The position numbers and the translations under genes were made by a program. The notes under the pieces were generated by a model. The model did no database searches and was not told where the DNA came from. It saw only the letters and a list, made by a program, of their open reading frames with translations. From Flavobacterium sp. LPB0248 (lineage in GTDB: Bacteria; Bacteroidota; Bacteroidia; Flavobacteriales; Flavobacteriaceae): DNA of 64,000 nucleotides. Positions 33,764-43,415 of this stretch are shown one piece after another (the first letter of the stretch is position 1; every line of letters starts with the position of its first letter). The stretch lies in the NCBI RefSeq assembly GCF_013388355.1, contig NZ_CP058246.1:3224001-3288000 (forward strand), written 5' to 3'.

Positions 33764-34216
33764 ATGAAAGTTGTAATTCAAAGAGTTTCAGAAGCATCAG
33801 TAAAAATTGATAATAAAAAAACAGCCGACATAAAAAAAGGTTTATTAGTTTTAGTCGGAATAGAAGAAGCCGATACTCAGGAAGATATTGATTGGCTTGC
33901 TGGGAAAATCATAAAAATGAGAATTTTTGGAGACGAAAATGACGTTATGAACTGCTCAGTGCAAGATATTGACGGCGATATTATTGTTGTAAGTCAATTT
34001 ACGCTTCACGCATCCACTAAAAAAGGAAATCGTCCATCTTATATAAAAGCAGCAAAACCAGATTTTGCAATTCCAATGTATGAAAACTTTGTTCAAGCAA
34101 TTGAAAAAGAGTTTGGTAAGAAAGTTCAAACTGGAATTTTTGGTGCCGATATGAAAGTTAATCTTCTAAATGACGGTCCTGTTACGATTGTAATAGACAG
34201 CAAAAACAGGGAGTAA
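33764..34216 (+). CDS. dtd: D-aminoacyl-tRNA deacylase
   Basis: A 150-residue protein that removes D-amino acids (and glycine from tRNA-Ala) mischarged on tRNAs. The N-terminal MKVVIQRVSEASVKID, the catalytic loop VVSQFTLHASTKKGNRPSY (with the SQFTL motif) and the C-terminal GADMKVNLLNDGPVTIVID (with the NxGP cross-subunit motif) are all present. Length is normal. A short repeat with the palindrome AGATGCACAGCAGTGCATCT lies just upstream at 33668-33687. Confidence 0.95.
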   Translation: MKVVIQRVSEASVKIDNKKTADIKKGLLVLVGIEEADTQEDIDWLAGKIIKMRIFGDENDVMNCSVQDIDGDIIVVSQFTLHASTKKGNRPSYIKAAKPDFAIPMYENFVQAIEKEFGKKVQTGIFGADMKVNLLNDGPVTIVIDSKNRE

Positions 34217-34231
34217 AAATATTATTAAACA

Positions 34232-34265
34232 TTTGTTAAGGATTTCTGAAAATAATATATATTTG
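34232..34265 (+). promoter_or_regulatory. Promoter candidate of the DUF3857 gene cluster
   Basis: TTTG (34232-34235) and TATATTTG (34258-34265) are separated by 22 bases, close to the Bacteroidota consensus. The first DUF3857 gene starts at 34282, so the leader would be about ten bases. Confidence 0.55.
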
Positions 34266-34281
34266 ACGAAAATCCCTACTA

Positions 34282-36189
34282 ATGAAAAACCTTTTTTGCG
34301 CATTATTTTTTTTCTTATATATTGCGAATTCTTCTGCTCAAAAGAGCATTTACCCTATATTTTCTATTCCTGATAGTTTAACGCAAAATGCCAACGCTGT
34401 TCTTCGTTTAGACCGGATGGATATTGTCATTGCTTCACAAAGAAGCATGAACATTAAAATGCAAAGGGTCGTTTCTGTTTTAAACGAAAAAGGATTGAAA
34501 GACATTGACGCTTTTAGTCATTATGATAAAACAACATCAATAAAAAATATTGAAGCAATTGTTTATGACGCTTTAGGAAATGAAATAAAGAAAATCAAAA
34601 GGAAAGATTTTAAAGATCAAAGCGCCGTAAGCGGAAGTACTCTTTTTTCAGATAATCGAGTAGTTTACTTAGATTATACTCCAATTTCATATCCTTTTAC
34701 AATTGCTTTTACATGCGAAACAGAAACGTCAAATACAGCATTTATTCCGCAATGGTATTTTATCGGTAATTACTACGAAAGTGTAGAAAAATGTATTTTG
34801 AATGTTACTTTTCCAAAAGGATTGGGATTTAAGAAAAAAGAGTTCCGATTTGATAGTTTCAACATAAAAAAAACAGCCGATACCGACACCAATTTAAGTT
34901 ATTTAGCAACAAACATTGTTGCTCAAAAACAAGAAGATCTTAGTCCCTCTCCGTCAGATCTTTTTCCTAAAGTTATGATGGGATTAGAAAACTTCCACTT
35001 GGAAGGAGTTGATGGAAATGCTACTACTTGGGAAGCATTTGGCAAATGGTATGGTGATAAAATCTTAACTGGAACCACAGTTTTAACTGAAGAAACCAAA
35101 GCCAAAATTAAAGCTCTTGTTGGTGATGAAAAAGATCCTGTAAAGAAAGCTAAAATCATTTATGATTATGTACAGAAAAAATCCCGATATGTAAACATTG
35201 CAGTTGGTATTGGTGGTTGGAAACCTATGCTTGCAACTGATGTTGATCGTCTAGGATATGGAGATTGCAAAGCATTGTCTAATTATACAAAAGCACTTTT
35301 ACAGGCTGTAGACGTTCCTTCGTATAACACTATTTTATACGGAGATCGCTATAAATCCGATATTCAGTCTGATTTTGTTTCGATGCAGGGAAACCACATG
35401 ATTTTGGCGATTCCGAATAAAGATAATTACATCTGGCTAGAATGTACAAGCCAAGATGATCCTTTTGGTTACCAAGGAATCTTTACAGACGATCGTGATG
35501 TTTTGGTGGTAAAACCCGAAGGAGGAGAGATTGTTCGTACCAAAATTTACGATGATAAAGGAAACATTCAAGATGGTAAAGGAACATATACGATTGATGG
35601 AACTGGGAATTTTTCAGGAACATTAAAAATAGCATCACAAGGAAGCCAATACGCACTTAAATCTCGAGTAGAAAACATGCAGCCAAATGAAAAAGAGGAG
35701 CATTATAAAGATTACTGGGAGAATATCAATAATTTGAAATTGGGTAAGATTACTTTTAGCAACGATAAAGAGAATATTCGTTTTACTGAGGATGTTCAGT
35801 TAAGTGCAACAAATTATGGAACGCTGACGGGTAATAAAATGATTTTTGTAGTTGATGCCTTTAATCAGAGTACAGGAAATATAAAACGGGTTCGAAATCG
35901 TAAAAACCCATTTCAAATTCAGCGTGGCTATTTGGATACCGATGAAATAGAGATTAATCTTCCGGATGGATACAGTATCGAATTTCTTCCGTCCAATTAT
36001 GAGTTAAAAGGAAAATTTGGTGAATACAAGACCGAGATCATTAAAAAAGACAATAACAAGTTAACGTATAAAAGGTCTATGTTCCTTAACAAAGGAAAAT
36101 ATTCAAATAAAGAATATGATGAATACCGTTTGTTTATGGAGCAAGTTTCTAGAAACGATAATGCTAAGATTATATTAACCAAGAACTAA
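34282..36189 (+). CDS. DUF3857 / transglutaminase-like protein (catalytic triad present)
   Basis: A 635-residue exported protein with signal MKNLFCALFFFLYIANSSAQ. Residues about 45-240 form the DUF3857 domain (LRLDRMDIVIASQRSMNIKMQRVVSVLNEKG). Residues about 260-400 form a transglutaminase-like core: KAKIIYDYVQKKSRYVNIAVGIGGWKP, then GYGDCKALSNYTKALL with the Cys, GNHMILAIP with the His and WLECTSQ as the third position. This copy keeps the full triad, unlike the next two genes. The role is unknown; such proteins may cleave or cross-link peptides in the periplasm. It is the first of three tandem relatives. Confidence 0.88.
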   Translation: MKNLFCALFFFLYIANSSAQKSIYPIFSIPDSLTQNANAVLRLDRMDIVIASQRSMNIKMQRVVSVLNEKGLKDIDAFSHYDKTTSIKNIEAIVYDALGNEIKKIKRKDFKDQSAVSGSTLFSDNRVVYLDYTPISYPFTIAFTCETETSNTAFIPQWYFIGNYYESVEKCILNVTFPKGLGFKKKEFRFDSFNIKKTADTDTNLSYLATNIVAQKQEDLSPSPSDLFPKVMMGLENFHLEGVDGNATTWEAFGKWYGDKILTGTTVLTEETKAKIKALVGDEKDPVKKAKIIYDYVQKKSRYVNIAVGIGGWKPMLATDVDRLGYGDCKALSNYTKALLQAVDVPSYNTILYGDRYKSDIQSDFVSMQGNHMILAIPNKDNYIWLECTSQDDPFGYQGIFTDDRDVLVVKPEGGEIVRTKIYDDKGNIQDGKGTYTIDGTGNFSGTLKIASQGSQYALKSRVENMQPNEKEEHYKDYWENINNLKLGKITFSNDKENIRFTEDVQLSATNYGTLTGNKMIFVVDAFNQSTGNIKRVRNRKNPFQIQRGYLDTDEIEINLPDGYSIEFLPSNYELKGKFGEYKTEIIKKDNNKLTYKRSMFLNKGKYSNKEYDEYRLFMEQVSRNDNAKIILTKN

Positions 36190-36223
36190 CGATTATAAAC
36201 CCAAAACCAATCAAAAATTACCA

Positions 36224-38236
36224 ATGAAAATTATTAAACTATTTAGCCTTTGTGCGATTTTATTACTTGGTCCAAAAATAATTTCGCAAGAATTTAAACT
36301 CGGAAAAGTTTCTGTTGCAGAACTTGAACAGAAAGTACATCCAAAAGATACTTCGGCTGTAGCGGCAATCCTTTATAAAAAAGGTATTTCTAGAATGGAG
36401 TATGACCAAAATGATGGTTTTTATATGATGACAGATGTAGAAACACGCATTAAAATTTATAAAAAAGAAGGTTACGAGTGGGCTAATCAGCAAGTTTGGT
36501 ACTATAATACGAATAACTTAAAAGAACGCGTATTTTTTGCAGATGCAATAACATATAATTTAGTTAATGGTAAAATAGAAAAAACTAAATTAAAAAGCGA
36601 CGGAACTTTTGATGAAGTTATTTCTAAATACAGAGGGCAAAAGAAAATCGCAATGCCAAATGTAAAAGAAGGCTCGGTAATAGAATTTCGCTATACAATC
36701 AAATGTCCAAATGCTGGTATTATTCGTGATTGGGATTTTCAGACCTCAATTCCTGTAAATTATTCAGAGTTAAAAGTGGCTTATCCAGAGTATTATGTCT
36801 TTAAACCTAGACAGAAAGGATATATATTTCCAAAAGCAACAACATTAAAAAATTCGAGATCGATAACAATCAACGGAAAAGAAAGAAATGGAGGACGTGT
36901 ATCTCAAACGGAATTTTATTCTGATAAAATAGACTATTTAGAAACAGAGACTACCTACGTGGCTCAAGACTTTCCTGCTTTAAAAGAAGAGAGTTTTGTA
37001 AATAATATCGATAATTATACTTCTAGTGTTCAGCACGAACTGTCATTGACACATTTCCCTAATAGTCCAATGAAAGAGTATTCGACAGACTGGAATTCTG
37101 TTGTAAAAACAATTTATGAATATGAAGATTTTGGTCCTGAATTAAATAAAACGGGTTATTTTGAAGATGATTTAAAAAAAATACTTACAGGAGTTAACAC
37201 ACCTGAAGAGAAAATTGCAGTTATATTAAATCATGTAAAATCAAACGTAAAATGGAATAGTTATGTTGGTTATGGTTGTGATAATGGAGTGAAGAAAGCA
37301 TACAAAGAAAGAACAGGAAATATTGCAGATATAAACTTAATGTTAACAGCAATGCTTCGCTATTCGGGTTTAATTGCCAATCCAGTTTTAGTAAGTACCC
37401 GATCAAATGGTATTGCTTTGTTTCCTAATAGAACAGCATTCAATTATGTAATTGCTGCGGTTGAAACGCCAAACGGATATATTTTACTAGATGCGTCAGA
37501 AAAATTTTCGGTTCCAAATATTTTACCGCTAAGAGTTTTGAATTGGTCAGGAAGATTGATTAGAAAAGACGGCTCATCAGAAGAAATTAATTTAATGCCA
37601 GAAAAGACATCAGCTGATAATGTTTTTCTAACTTATAGTATCGATAATACAGGAATGATTGTAGGTAAAACAAGAAGACAATCAATGGATTATAATGCAA
37701 TGATTACCCGAAGCAATATTGAAAGTTTAAAAGAAGAAGAATATTTAGAGAAGCTGGAAAACAAAAATAATAAAATAGAAATTAGCGATTACTCCAGAAC
37801 TAATGAAAAAGAGATACTTCTTCCTATTATAGAAACTTATTCTTTTAAAGGAAATAATTTGTGCGAACTAATTGGCGATAAAATATATGTAAGTCCGATG
37901 TTGTTTTTTACCAACGATAAAAATCCTTTTAAACAGGAAACGCGAGAATATCCAGTTGATTTTAGTTATCCTTTTGCCGATAAATATAATATTACGATTA
38001 AAATTCCAGAAGGTTTTGCAGTAGAAACATTGCCAGCTCCAGCTGCTGTATCAATGGAAGATAATCTTGGTGCTTTTAAATTTAATATTGTAGCCAATGG
38101 AGATACTTTGCAATTGTCGATCTTACATCAGATAAATGAGGCTATTGTTTCTGCCGAAAAGTACGAAATGCTAAAGGAATATTATAAGACAATGATAGCC
38201 AAAGAAACAGAAAAAATCGTTTTAAAACGTATTTAA
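36224..38236 (+). CDS. DUF3857 protein with degenerate transglutaminase core (copy 2)
   Basis: A 670-residue exported protein (signal about residues 1-21). It shares with the next gene the opening KLGKVSVAELEQKVHPKDTSA and the order of DUF3857 then a transglutaminase-like domain. The position of the catalytic Cys in the first paralogue (YGDCKALS) reads NIADINLM, and the His position (NHMIL) reads NYVIA, so Cys and His are replaced while the LLDAS aspartate remains. The protein should therefore lack transglutaminase/protease chemistry and may be a binding partner. It starts 34 bases after the first paralogue. Confidence 0.88.
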   Translation: MKIIKLFSLCAILLLGPKIISQEFKLGKVSVAELEQKVHPKDTSAVAAILYKKGISRMEYDQNDGFYMMTDVETRIKIYKKEGYEWANQQVWYYNTNNLKERVFFADAITYNLVNGKIEKTKLKSDGTFDEVISKYRGQKKIAMPNVKEGSVIEFRYTIKCPNAGIIRDWDFQTSIPVNYSELKVAYPEYYVFKPRQKGYIFPKATTLKNSRSITINGKERNGGRVSQTEFYSDKIDYLETETTYVAQDFPALKEESFVNNIDNYTSSVQHELSLTHFPNSPMKEYSTDWNSVVKTIYEYEDFGPELNKTGYFEDDLKKILTGVNTPEEKIAVILNHVKSNVKWNSYVGYGCDNGVKKAYKERTGNIADINLMLTAMLRYSGLIANPVLVSTRSNGIALFPNRTAFNYVIAAVETPNGYILLDASEKFSVPNILPLRVLNWSGRLIRKDGSSEEINLMPEKTSADNVFLTYSIDNTGMIVGKTRRQSMDYNAMITRSNIESLKEEEYLEKLENKNNKIEISDYSRTNEKEILLPIIETYSFKGNNLCELIGDKIYVSPMLFFTNDKNPFKQETREYPVDFSYPFADKYNITIKIPEGFAVETLPAPAAVSMEDNLGAFKFNIVANGDTLQLSILHQINEAIVSAEKYEMLKEYYKTMIAKETEKIVLKRI

Positions 38237-38243
38237 AAATATT

Positions 38244-40232
38244 ATGCCAAGATTTCTCCTAATTTGTATCGCCTTTTTTGGGAGTACAATTACCATTCAA
38301 GCTCAAAATTATGAATTGGGCAAAGTAACGATTGCAGAATTAAATGAGAAAGTCCATCCTAAAGATAGTAGTGCACCCGCTGCTATCTTGTTTAAAAAAG
38401 GAAGGACTTATTTCGGTTACAACAAAGAAGTTGGATTTTATGCCAATCATGTCTGCGAGGTAAAAATTAAAATTTATAAGAAAGAAGGTTTAAGTTGGGC
38501 CGACCAGAAAGTGCGTTTTTATATCGGCTATGATAAGTTAAATGAGGATCGTTTAGAATTTTCGGAAGCAGTGACGTATAATTTAGAGAACGGAAATATT
38601 GTAAAAACCAAACTAAATAATCAAGGAGAGTTTAAAACTAAGATTAATAAGTATTGGAAAGAAAAAACGATCACTCTGCCAAATGTGAAAGAGGGTTCTA
38701 TTATTGAATACAAATATGTTTTAAGATCTGAAAACCTTATAAAATTTCCAGATTTCGATATTCAGTTTGATATTCCTGTTAACTATTTTTATTATAAAAC
38801 ACAGATTCCAGAATTTTATATCTATAAACCGCTTTTGATTGGAGGAATTCCGCTTGAAACAGAATCTAAATTTACAAATGCCAGTCAGAATTTTGATAAC
38901 GCTTATAATCAGACAAACTCATTTAGCTATAAACAAATTGAAACTTTTTATACAGGAAAAGATGTTCCATCATTAAAAGAAGAACCATATATTAATAATC
39001 TCGAAAATTATCGCGGAAGCATTCAGCAAGAACTTGAAAGGGTTCGTCTTCCTGATCAACCTGTAAAAGATTACAGTTTAACTTGGGAAGGTGTCGCCAA
39101 AACTATTTTTAAAGACGAAAGTTTTGGAAAACAGCTTAATCAAGGTTCTTTATTTACAGATGATCTGAATAAATTATTGTCTAATGTAGAAGATAAAAAT
39201 GAAAGATTAAATCTGATTTTTACTTACGTTAAAAATCGAATGAACTGGAATGAAATTAATAGTTGTTATACAGAAAAAGGAGTTGAAAAAGCTTATAAAG
39301 AACAAACTGGAAATGTTGCAGAAATCAATTTTATTCTGATAAATATGCTTCGCGCAGCTGGTATAGAAGCAAATCCGGTTTTAGTAAGTACAATTCAAAA
39401 TGGACTTCCGGTTTATCCCACAAGAACAGGATTCAATTACGTTATAGCGGCAGCCGAAATTGACGGTAAAAGAATTCTTTTAGATGCATCTCGTAAACTT
39501 ACAGCTCCTAACATTTTGCCATTAAATGTTTTAAATTGGAAGGGAAGATTAATTATGAAAGATGGAAATTCTCAAGAAATTGAATTAGATCCAGCAATAC
39601 AGTCTAAAGAAATTTACAGTCTTATAGTCAGAATTGACCCTGACGGAAAAATGAATGGTCAAGGTAGAGTGCAGCGAACAGAATATGATGCATACAGTTT
39701 TAGAGAGGAAAACAAAGCCAAAACGGAAGACGCTTATCTTGAAAAATTTGAAAATAATTTAGGAGGTCTGAATATTTCAAATTATAAAATAGAAAATCAG
39801 AAATCAAATTTAGATCAGTCTGTTATTGAAACTTTTTCTTTTTCTTCGGGCAGTCGTTCAGATATTATTCAGGGAAAGATTTTTGTCAATCCATTGTTGT
39901 TTTTTACCCGAAGCAAAAACCCTTTCAATCAAGAAAGAAGACAAATGCCTGTTTATTTCGGATATAAAAACATGGAAAAGTATAGCTTTAGTATTCAGAT
40001 TCCAGAAGGATATGTTGTAGAATCTATGCCAAAACCGGTAAAGATAACTTCAGAAGACAAACAGATGTCTTTTATCTTAAATTTTTCAGTTACGGAAAAC
40101 AAAATTCAAATTGTAAGTCAAAAAGAAATCAACAATAGTATTTTTGCAGCTGAGGATTACGGAATGATAAAAGAGTTTTTTCAGAAAATGATCGTAAGCC
40201 AAAATGAAAAAATAATTCTTAAAAAAATATAG
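38244..40232 (+). CDS. DUF3857 protein with degenerate transglutaminase core (copy 3)
   Basis: A 662-residue exported protein (signal about residues 1-20, ending IQAQ), clearly a tandem duplicate of the preceding gene: ELGKVTIAELNEKVHPKDSSAPAAILFKKG and FNYVIAAAEIDGKRILLDASRKLTAPNILPLNVLNWKGRL. As in copy 2, the Cys motif reads NVAEINFI and the His position is Tyr, so no catalysis is expected. It begins seven bases after copy 2 and ends three bases before the MazG-like gene, so all may be one transcript. Confidence 0.88.
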   Translation: MPRFLLICIAFFGSTITIQAQNYELGKVTIAELNEKVHPKDSSAPAAILFKKGRTYFGYNKEVGFYANHVCEVKIKIYKKEGLSWADQKVRFYIGYDKLNEDRLEFSEAVTYNLENGNIVKTKLNNQGEFKTKINKYWKEKTITLPNVKEGSIIEYKYVLRSENLIKFPDFDIQFDIPVNYFYYKTQIPEFYIYKPLLIGGIPLETESKFTNASQNFDNAYNQTNSFSYKQIETFYTGKDVPSLKEEPYINNLENYRGSIQQELERVRLPDQPVKDYSLTWEGVAKTIFKDESFGKQLNQGSLFTDDLNKLLSNVEDKNERLNLIFTYVKNRMNWNEINSCYTEKGVEKAYKEQTGNVAEINFILINMLRAAGIEANPVLVSTIQNGLPVYPTRTGFNYVIAAAEIDGKRILLDASRKLTAPNILPLNVLNWKGRLIMKDGNSQEIELDPAIQSKEIYSLIVRIDPDGKMNGQGRVQRTEYDAYSFREENKAKTEDAYLEKFENNLGGLNISNYKIENQKSNLDQSVIETFSFSSGSRSDIIQGKIFVNPLLFFTRSKNPFNQERRQMPVYFGYKNMEKYSFSIQIPEGYVVESMPKPVKITSEDKQMSFILNFSVTENKIQIVSQKEINNSIFAAEDYGMIKEFFQKMIVSQNEKIILKKI

Positions 40233-40235
40233 AAG

Positions 40236-40562
40236 ATGGATTTGAAAAATGCACAGCTGGATGTTGATACTTGGATAAAAGAACATGGAGTTCGTTATTT
40301 TAACGAATTAACCAATATGGCACAACTTACAGAGGAAGTAGGTGAAGTGGCAAGAATCATTGCTCGTCGTTATGGAGAACAATCTGAAAAAGAAAGCGAT
40401 AAAAACAAAGATTTAGGAGAAGAATTAGCAGATGTTGTTTTTGTTGTGCTGTGTTTGGCAAATCAGACAGGAATAGATTTACAGGCTGCTTTTGATAAAA
40501 AAATGGACTTAAAATCGGTTAGAGATAAAGATCGTCACAAAAACAATGATAAATTGAAATAA
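40236..40562 (+). CDS. MazG-like nucleotide pyrophosphohydrolase
   Basis: A 108-residue all-helical NTP pyrophosphatase. The metal-binding residues appear as LTEEVGEVARIIARRYGE (ExxE) and, in the second helix, DLGEELADVVFVVLCLANQ (ExxD). It hydrolyses nucleoside triphosphates to monophosphates, probably for pool clean-up, though the preferred base is unknown. It directly follows the DUF3857 cluster, about 100 bases before aroA. Confidence 0.9.
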   Translation: MDLKNAQLDVDTWIKEHGVRYFNELTNMAQLTEEVGEVARIIARRYGEQSEKESDKNKDLGEELADVVFVVLCLANQTGIDLQAAFDKKMDLKSVRDKDRHKNNDKLK

Positions 40563-40661
40563 TTGTGAAATATCAATGGTGAATTTTGATTTACGGGCAA
40601 GGAGTGGTAAATTGCGCGATCGAATTTAGACACTCGTAATTCGCTAATCATAATTACTATC

Positions 40662-41891
40662 ATGAATTTAAAATTAAGCACGAATTCAATTTTCACCATT
40701 GATGATTCGCAACTAAATATCACCGGTTCTAAAAGTGAAACGAACCGTTTATTGTTATTAAAAGCATTATTCCCAAATATAACTTTAGCCAATACTTCCA
40801 ATTCTGATGATAGTGAAGTAATGCAAAAGGCTCTTGCTGGAAATGACGAAATTGTAGACATTCACCACGCAGGAACAGCAATGCGTTTTCTTACTGCGTA
40901 TTTTTCGGTTAACGAAGGTAGAGAAGTAGTTTTGACAGGTTCAAGCAGAATGCAGGAACGTCCGATCAAAATTTTAGTTGATACTTTAAGACAATTGGGA
41001 GTTGAGATTTCTTATGAAAAAGAAGAAGGATATCCGCCAATTCGAATTAGAGGAAAAAAAGTTACGGCTTCAAAAGTAAACTTGGCAGCAAATGTGAGCA
41101 GCCAATATATTTCGGCACTTTTATTAGTGGCTTCAAAATTAGACAACGGTTTAGAACTGACTTTAGAAGGAGAAATTACTTCGATTCCGTATATCAAAAT
41201 GACTTTGGCTTTGCTTAATGATTTAGATATTAAAACAAGCTTTGAAGGAAACGTAATCAAAGTTTATCCAAAAGAAACTGTTGAATCAAAAGAAATGGTT
41301 GTAGAATCTGACTGGAGTTCGGCTTCTTATTTCTTTAGTCTTGTGGCTTTGGCAGATGCTGCAAAAATAACCTTAAGCAGTTACAAAGAAAACAGCCTTC
41401 AGGGAGATTCAGAATTAGTTTCTCTTTATGAAAAAATGGGTGTGAAAACTACTTTCCAAAACAACAAAATGACTTTGGAGAAAGTGGAAGGATTTAATTA
41501 TCAAGATGTAAATTTTGAATTAAACAATACGCCAGATATTGCTCAGACAATTGTAGTAACTTGTTTAGGTTTAGGAATTGGATGCCATTTGACAGGTCTT
41601 CATACTTTAAAAATTAAAGAAACAGACCGACTAGAAGCGCTAAAAATAGAACTGACTAAATTAGGAGCAAATATTTCTGTTACTAATGACAGTTTGACTT
41701 TAGAGCGTTCGGGAGATATTAAGCATGATATTCATATCGCGACATACAACGATCACCGTATGGCAATGGCTTTTGCACCTTTAGCAATTAAAGTTCCAAT
41801 TATTATTGATGATGCTGAAGTAGTTTCCAAATCTTACCCAGATTTCTGGAACGATTTAAAAGCCTTGAACTTTCAAATCTCAGAATTGTAG
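40662..41891 (+). CDS. aroA: 3-phosphoshikimate 1-carboxyvinyltransferase (EPSP synthase)
   Basis: A 409-residue shikimate-pathway enzyme joining phosphoenolpyruvate to shikimate 3-phosphate. Typical segments are ITGSKSETNRLLLLKALF (phosphate-binding), HAGTAMRFLTAYF (in place of LGNAGTAMRPL), NTPDIAQTIVVTCL, LKIKETDRLEALKIELTKLGA and YNDHRMAMAFAPLAI. It is slightly shorter than the E. coli enzyme, as usual in Bacteroidota. The leading motif differs from the glyphosate-sensitive class, but sensitivity cannot be deduced safely. A terminator-bearing repeat follows. Confidence 0.94.
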   Translation: MNLKLSTNSIFTIDDSQLNITGSKSETNRLLLLKALFPNITLANTSNSDDSEVMQKALAGNDEIVDIHHAGTAMRFLTAYFSVNEGREVVLTGSSRMQERPIKILVDTLRQLGVEISYEKEEGYPPIRIRGKKVTASKVNLAANVSSQYISALLLVASKLDNGLELTLEGEITSIPYIKMTLALLNDLDIKTSFEGNVIKVYPKETVESKEMVVESDWSSASYFFSLVALADAAKITLSSYKENSLQGDSELVSLYEKMGVKTTFQNNKMTLEKVEGFNYQDVNFELNNTPDIAQTIVVTCLGLGIGCHLTGLHTLKIKETDRLEALKIELTKLGANISVTNDSLTLERSGDIKHDIHIATYNDHRMAMAFAPLAIKVPIIIDDAEVVSKSYPDFWNDLKALNFQISEL

Positions 41892-41896
41892 TTTTT

Positions 41897-42109
41897 GAAC
41901 CATATAAGAAATATAAGTTCATTTAAATTCAAGCATAATAAAACATAGCCTCTGGTTTCAACCAGAGGTTTTTTTATGGTTGAATTTTAGATATTTTTTT
42001 TCGTAAATGAATTGCCTTCAGCTTTAACTGAGGTTTTCAAAGATGTTTTTTTCGGATTTAGCCAAATTATAGGTTTGCTTTAAATGAACTTATATTTCTT
42101 ATATGGTTC
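41897..42109. repeat. CCATATAAG palindromic element, copy 3, with perfect 31-base arms and an inner terminator
   Basis: Arms 41897-41927 and 42079-42109 are perfectly complementary over 31 bases (outer part GAACCATATAAGAAATATAA). The variable triplet is AAA in one arm and TTT in the other. It begins six bases after the aroA stop and fills most of the gap before queA. An intrinsic terminator sits inside at 41949-41975. Confidence 0.9.
41949..41975 (+). terminator. Intrinsic terminator of aroA inside the repeat
   Basis: CCTCTGGT (41949-41956), ttca loop, ACCAGAGG (41961-41968) and seven T residues. It is the first good terminator after aroA and lies within the CCATATAAG element. Confidence 0.85.
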
Positions 42110-42200
42110 GAAAAAGTTAAAATTGACTTAAAGAATAGCTTTTTAAGTCAATCTGAAAGTGCAGTAAATCAAGGACTTTTGAAAATAAACATCAAAACAC

Positions 42201-42232
42201 TTGACAACGTCTATCTCACAATCGTATATTTG
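42201..42232 (+). promoter_or_regulatory. Promoter candidate of queA
   Basis: TTG (42201-42203) and TATATTTG (42225-42232) with 21 bases between fit the Bacteroidota consensus well. It lies 65 bases before the queA ATG. A hairpin ATTGACTTAAA / TTTAAGTCAAT at 42122-42152 lies upstream. Confidence 0.6.
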
Positions 42233-42296
42233 CAACCGATTTAAATTTTTAGATAAACAAATCTAAAAGCTACACTCTAAAATCAACAACTCAAAT

Positions 42297-43346
42297 ATGA
42301 AATTATCACACTTCAATTTCAATTTACCGAAAGAACTTTTGGCTGAATTCCCAGCAGAAAATAGAGATGAATCTCGTTTAATGGTAATTGACCGTAAAAA
42401 AAACACTATCGAACATAAAATGTTTAAAGACGTGATCAACTATTTTGATGACGGAGACGTTTTAATTCTTAATAATACAAAAGTTTTCCCTGCGCGTTTG
42501 TACGGAAACAAAGAAAAAACTGGAGCTAGAATTGAGGTTTTCTTATTAAGAGAATTAAATTCTGAGCAACGCCTTTGGGATGTTTTAGTTGATCCAGCTA
42601 GAAAAATCCGTATTGGTAACAAACTTTATTTTGGTGATGACGATTCGTTAGTTGCTGAGGTAATTGACAATACAACTTCTCGTGGTAGAACATTACGTTT
42701 CTTATACGATGGTTCTTATGAAGAATTCAGAAATAAATTGACTGAACTTGGAGAAACTCCAATTCCTAAATACATCAACAGAGAAGTAACTGCTGAAGAT
42801 GCTGAAAGATACCAAACTATTTATGCAAAAGAAGAAGGAGCTGTAGCAGCACCAACTGCTGGTTTACACTTCTCAAAACACCTTTTGAAAAAATTAGAAA
42901 TCAAAGGAGTGAACTTTGCTGAGGTAACTTTACACGTTGGTTTAGGAACTTTTAACCCAGTTGAGGTTGAAGATTTATCTAAACACAAAATGGATTCTGA
43001 GGAATTAATCATTACTCAAGAAGCTTGTGATATTGTTAATGAAGGAAAAGCAAAGAAAAAACGTATCTGTGCTGTAGGAACAACTTCTATGCGTGCAATT
43101 GAAAGTTCTGTTTCTTCTGCAAATACTTTGAATCCATACGAAGGATGGACAAATAAATTTATTTTCCCTCCTCACGATTTCAGTATTGCAAACTGTATGA
43201 TTACAAACTTCCACACACCAAAATCAACATTATTAATGATGATTTCTGCTTTCTGTGGACACGATTTAATGAAAAAAGCATACGACGAAGCGATTAAAGA
43301 AGGATACAAATTCTATTCTTACGGAGACGCGATGTTAATTCTTTAA
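42297..43346 (+). CDS. queA: S-adenosylmethionine:tRNA ribosyltransferase-isomerase
   Basis: A 349-residue enzyme that transfers the ribosyl part of SAM to preQ1 in tRNA to make epoxyqueuosine. Recognised segments are [92 protein letters not shown] and [19 protein letters not shown]. Length and start are normal. It is monocistronic by context. Confidence 0.96.
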   Translation: MKLSHFNFNLPKELLAEFPAENRDESRLMVIDRKKNTIEHKMFKDVINYFDDGDVLILNNTKVFPARLYGNKEKTGARIEVFLLRELNSEQRLWDVLVDPARKIRIGNKLYFGDDDSLVAEVIDNTTSRGRTLRFLYDGSYEEFRNKLTELGETPIPKYINREVTAEDAERYQTIYAKEEGAVAAPTAGLHFSKHLLKKLEIKGVNFAEVTLHVGLGTFNPVEVEDLSKHKMDSEELIITQEACDIVNEGKAKKKRICAVGTTSMRAIESSVSSANTLNPYEGWTNKFIFPPHDFSIANCMITNFHTPKSTLLMMISAFCGHDLMKKAYDEAIKEGYKFYSYGDAMLIL

Positions 43347-43369
43347 TTAGAATTTATATTATATAGAAG

Positions 43370-43404
43370 ACCCGACAAGTTTTTAAGAAGCTGTCGGGTT
43401 TTTT
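43370..43404 (+). terminator. Terminator of queA (CCCGACA family, third copy)
   Basis: ACCCGACA (43370-43377) and TGTCGGGT (43391-43398) pair with a partly paired spacer, followed by a T-run. Related hairpins lie at 11344-11376 and 11946-11977. Confidence 0.8.
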
Positions 43405-43415
43405 GGTTTTTAATG

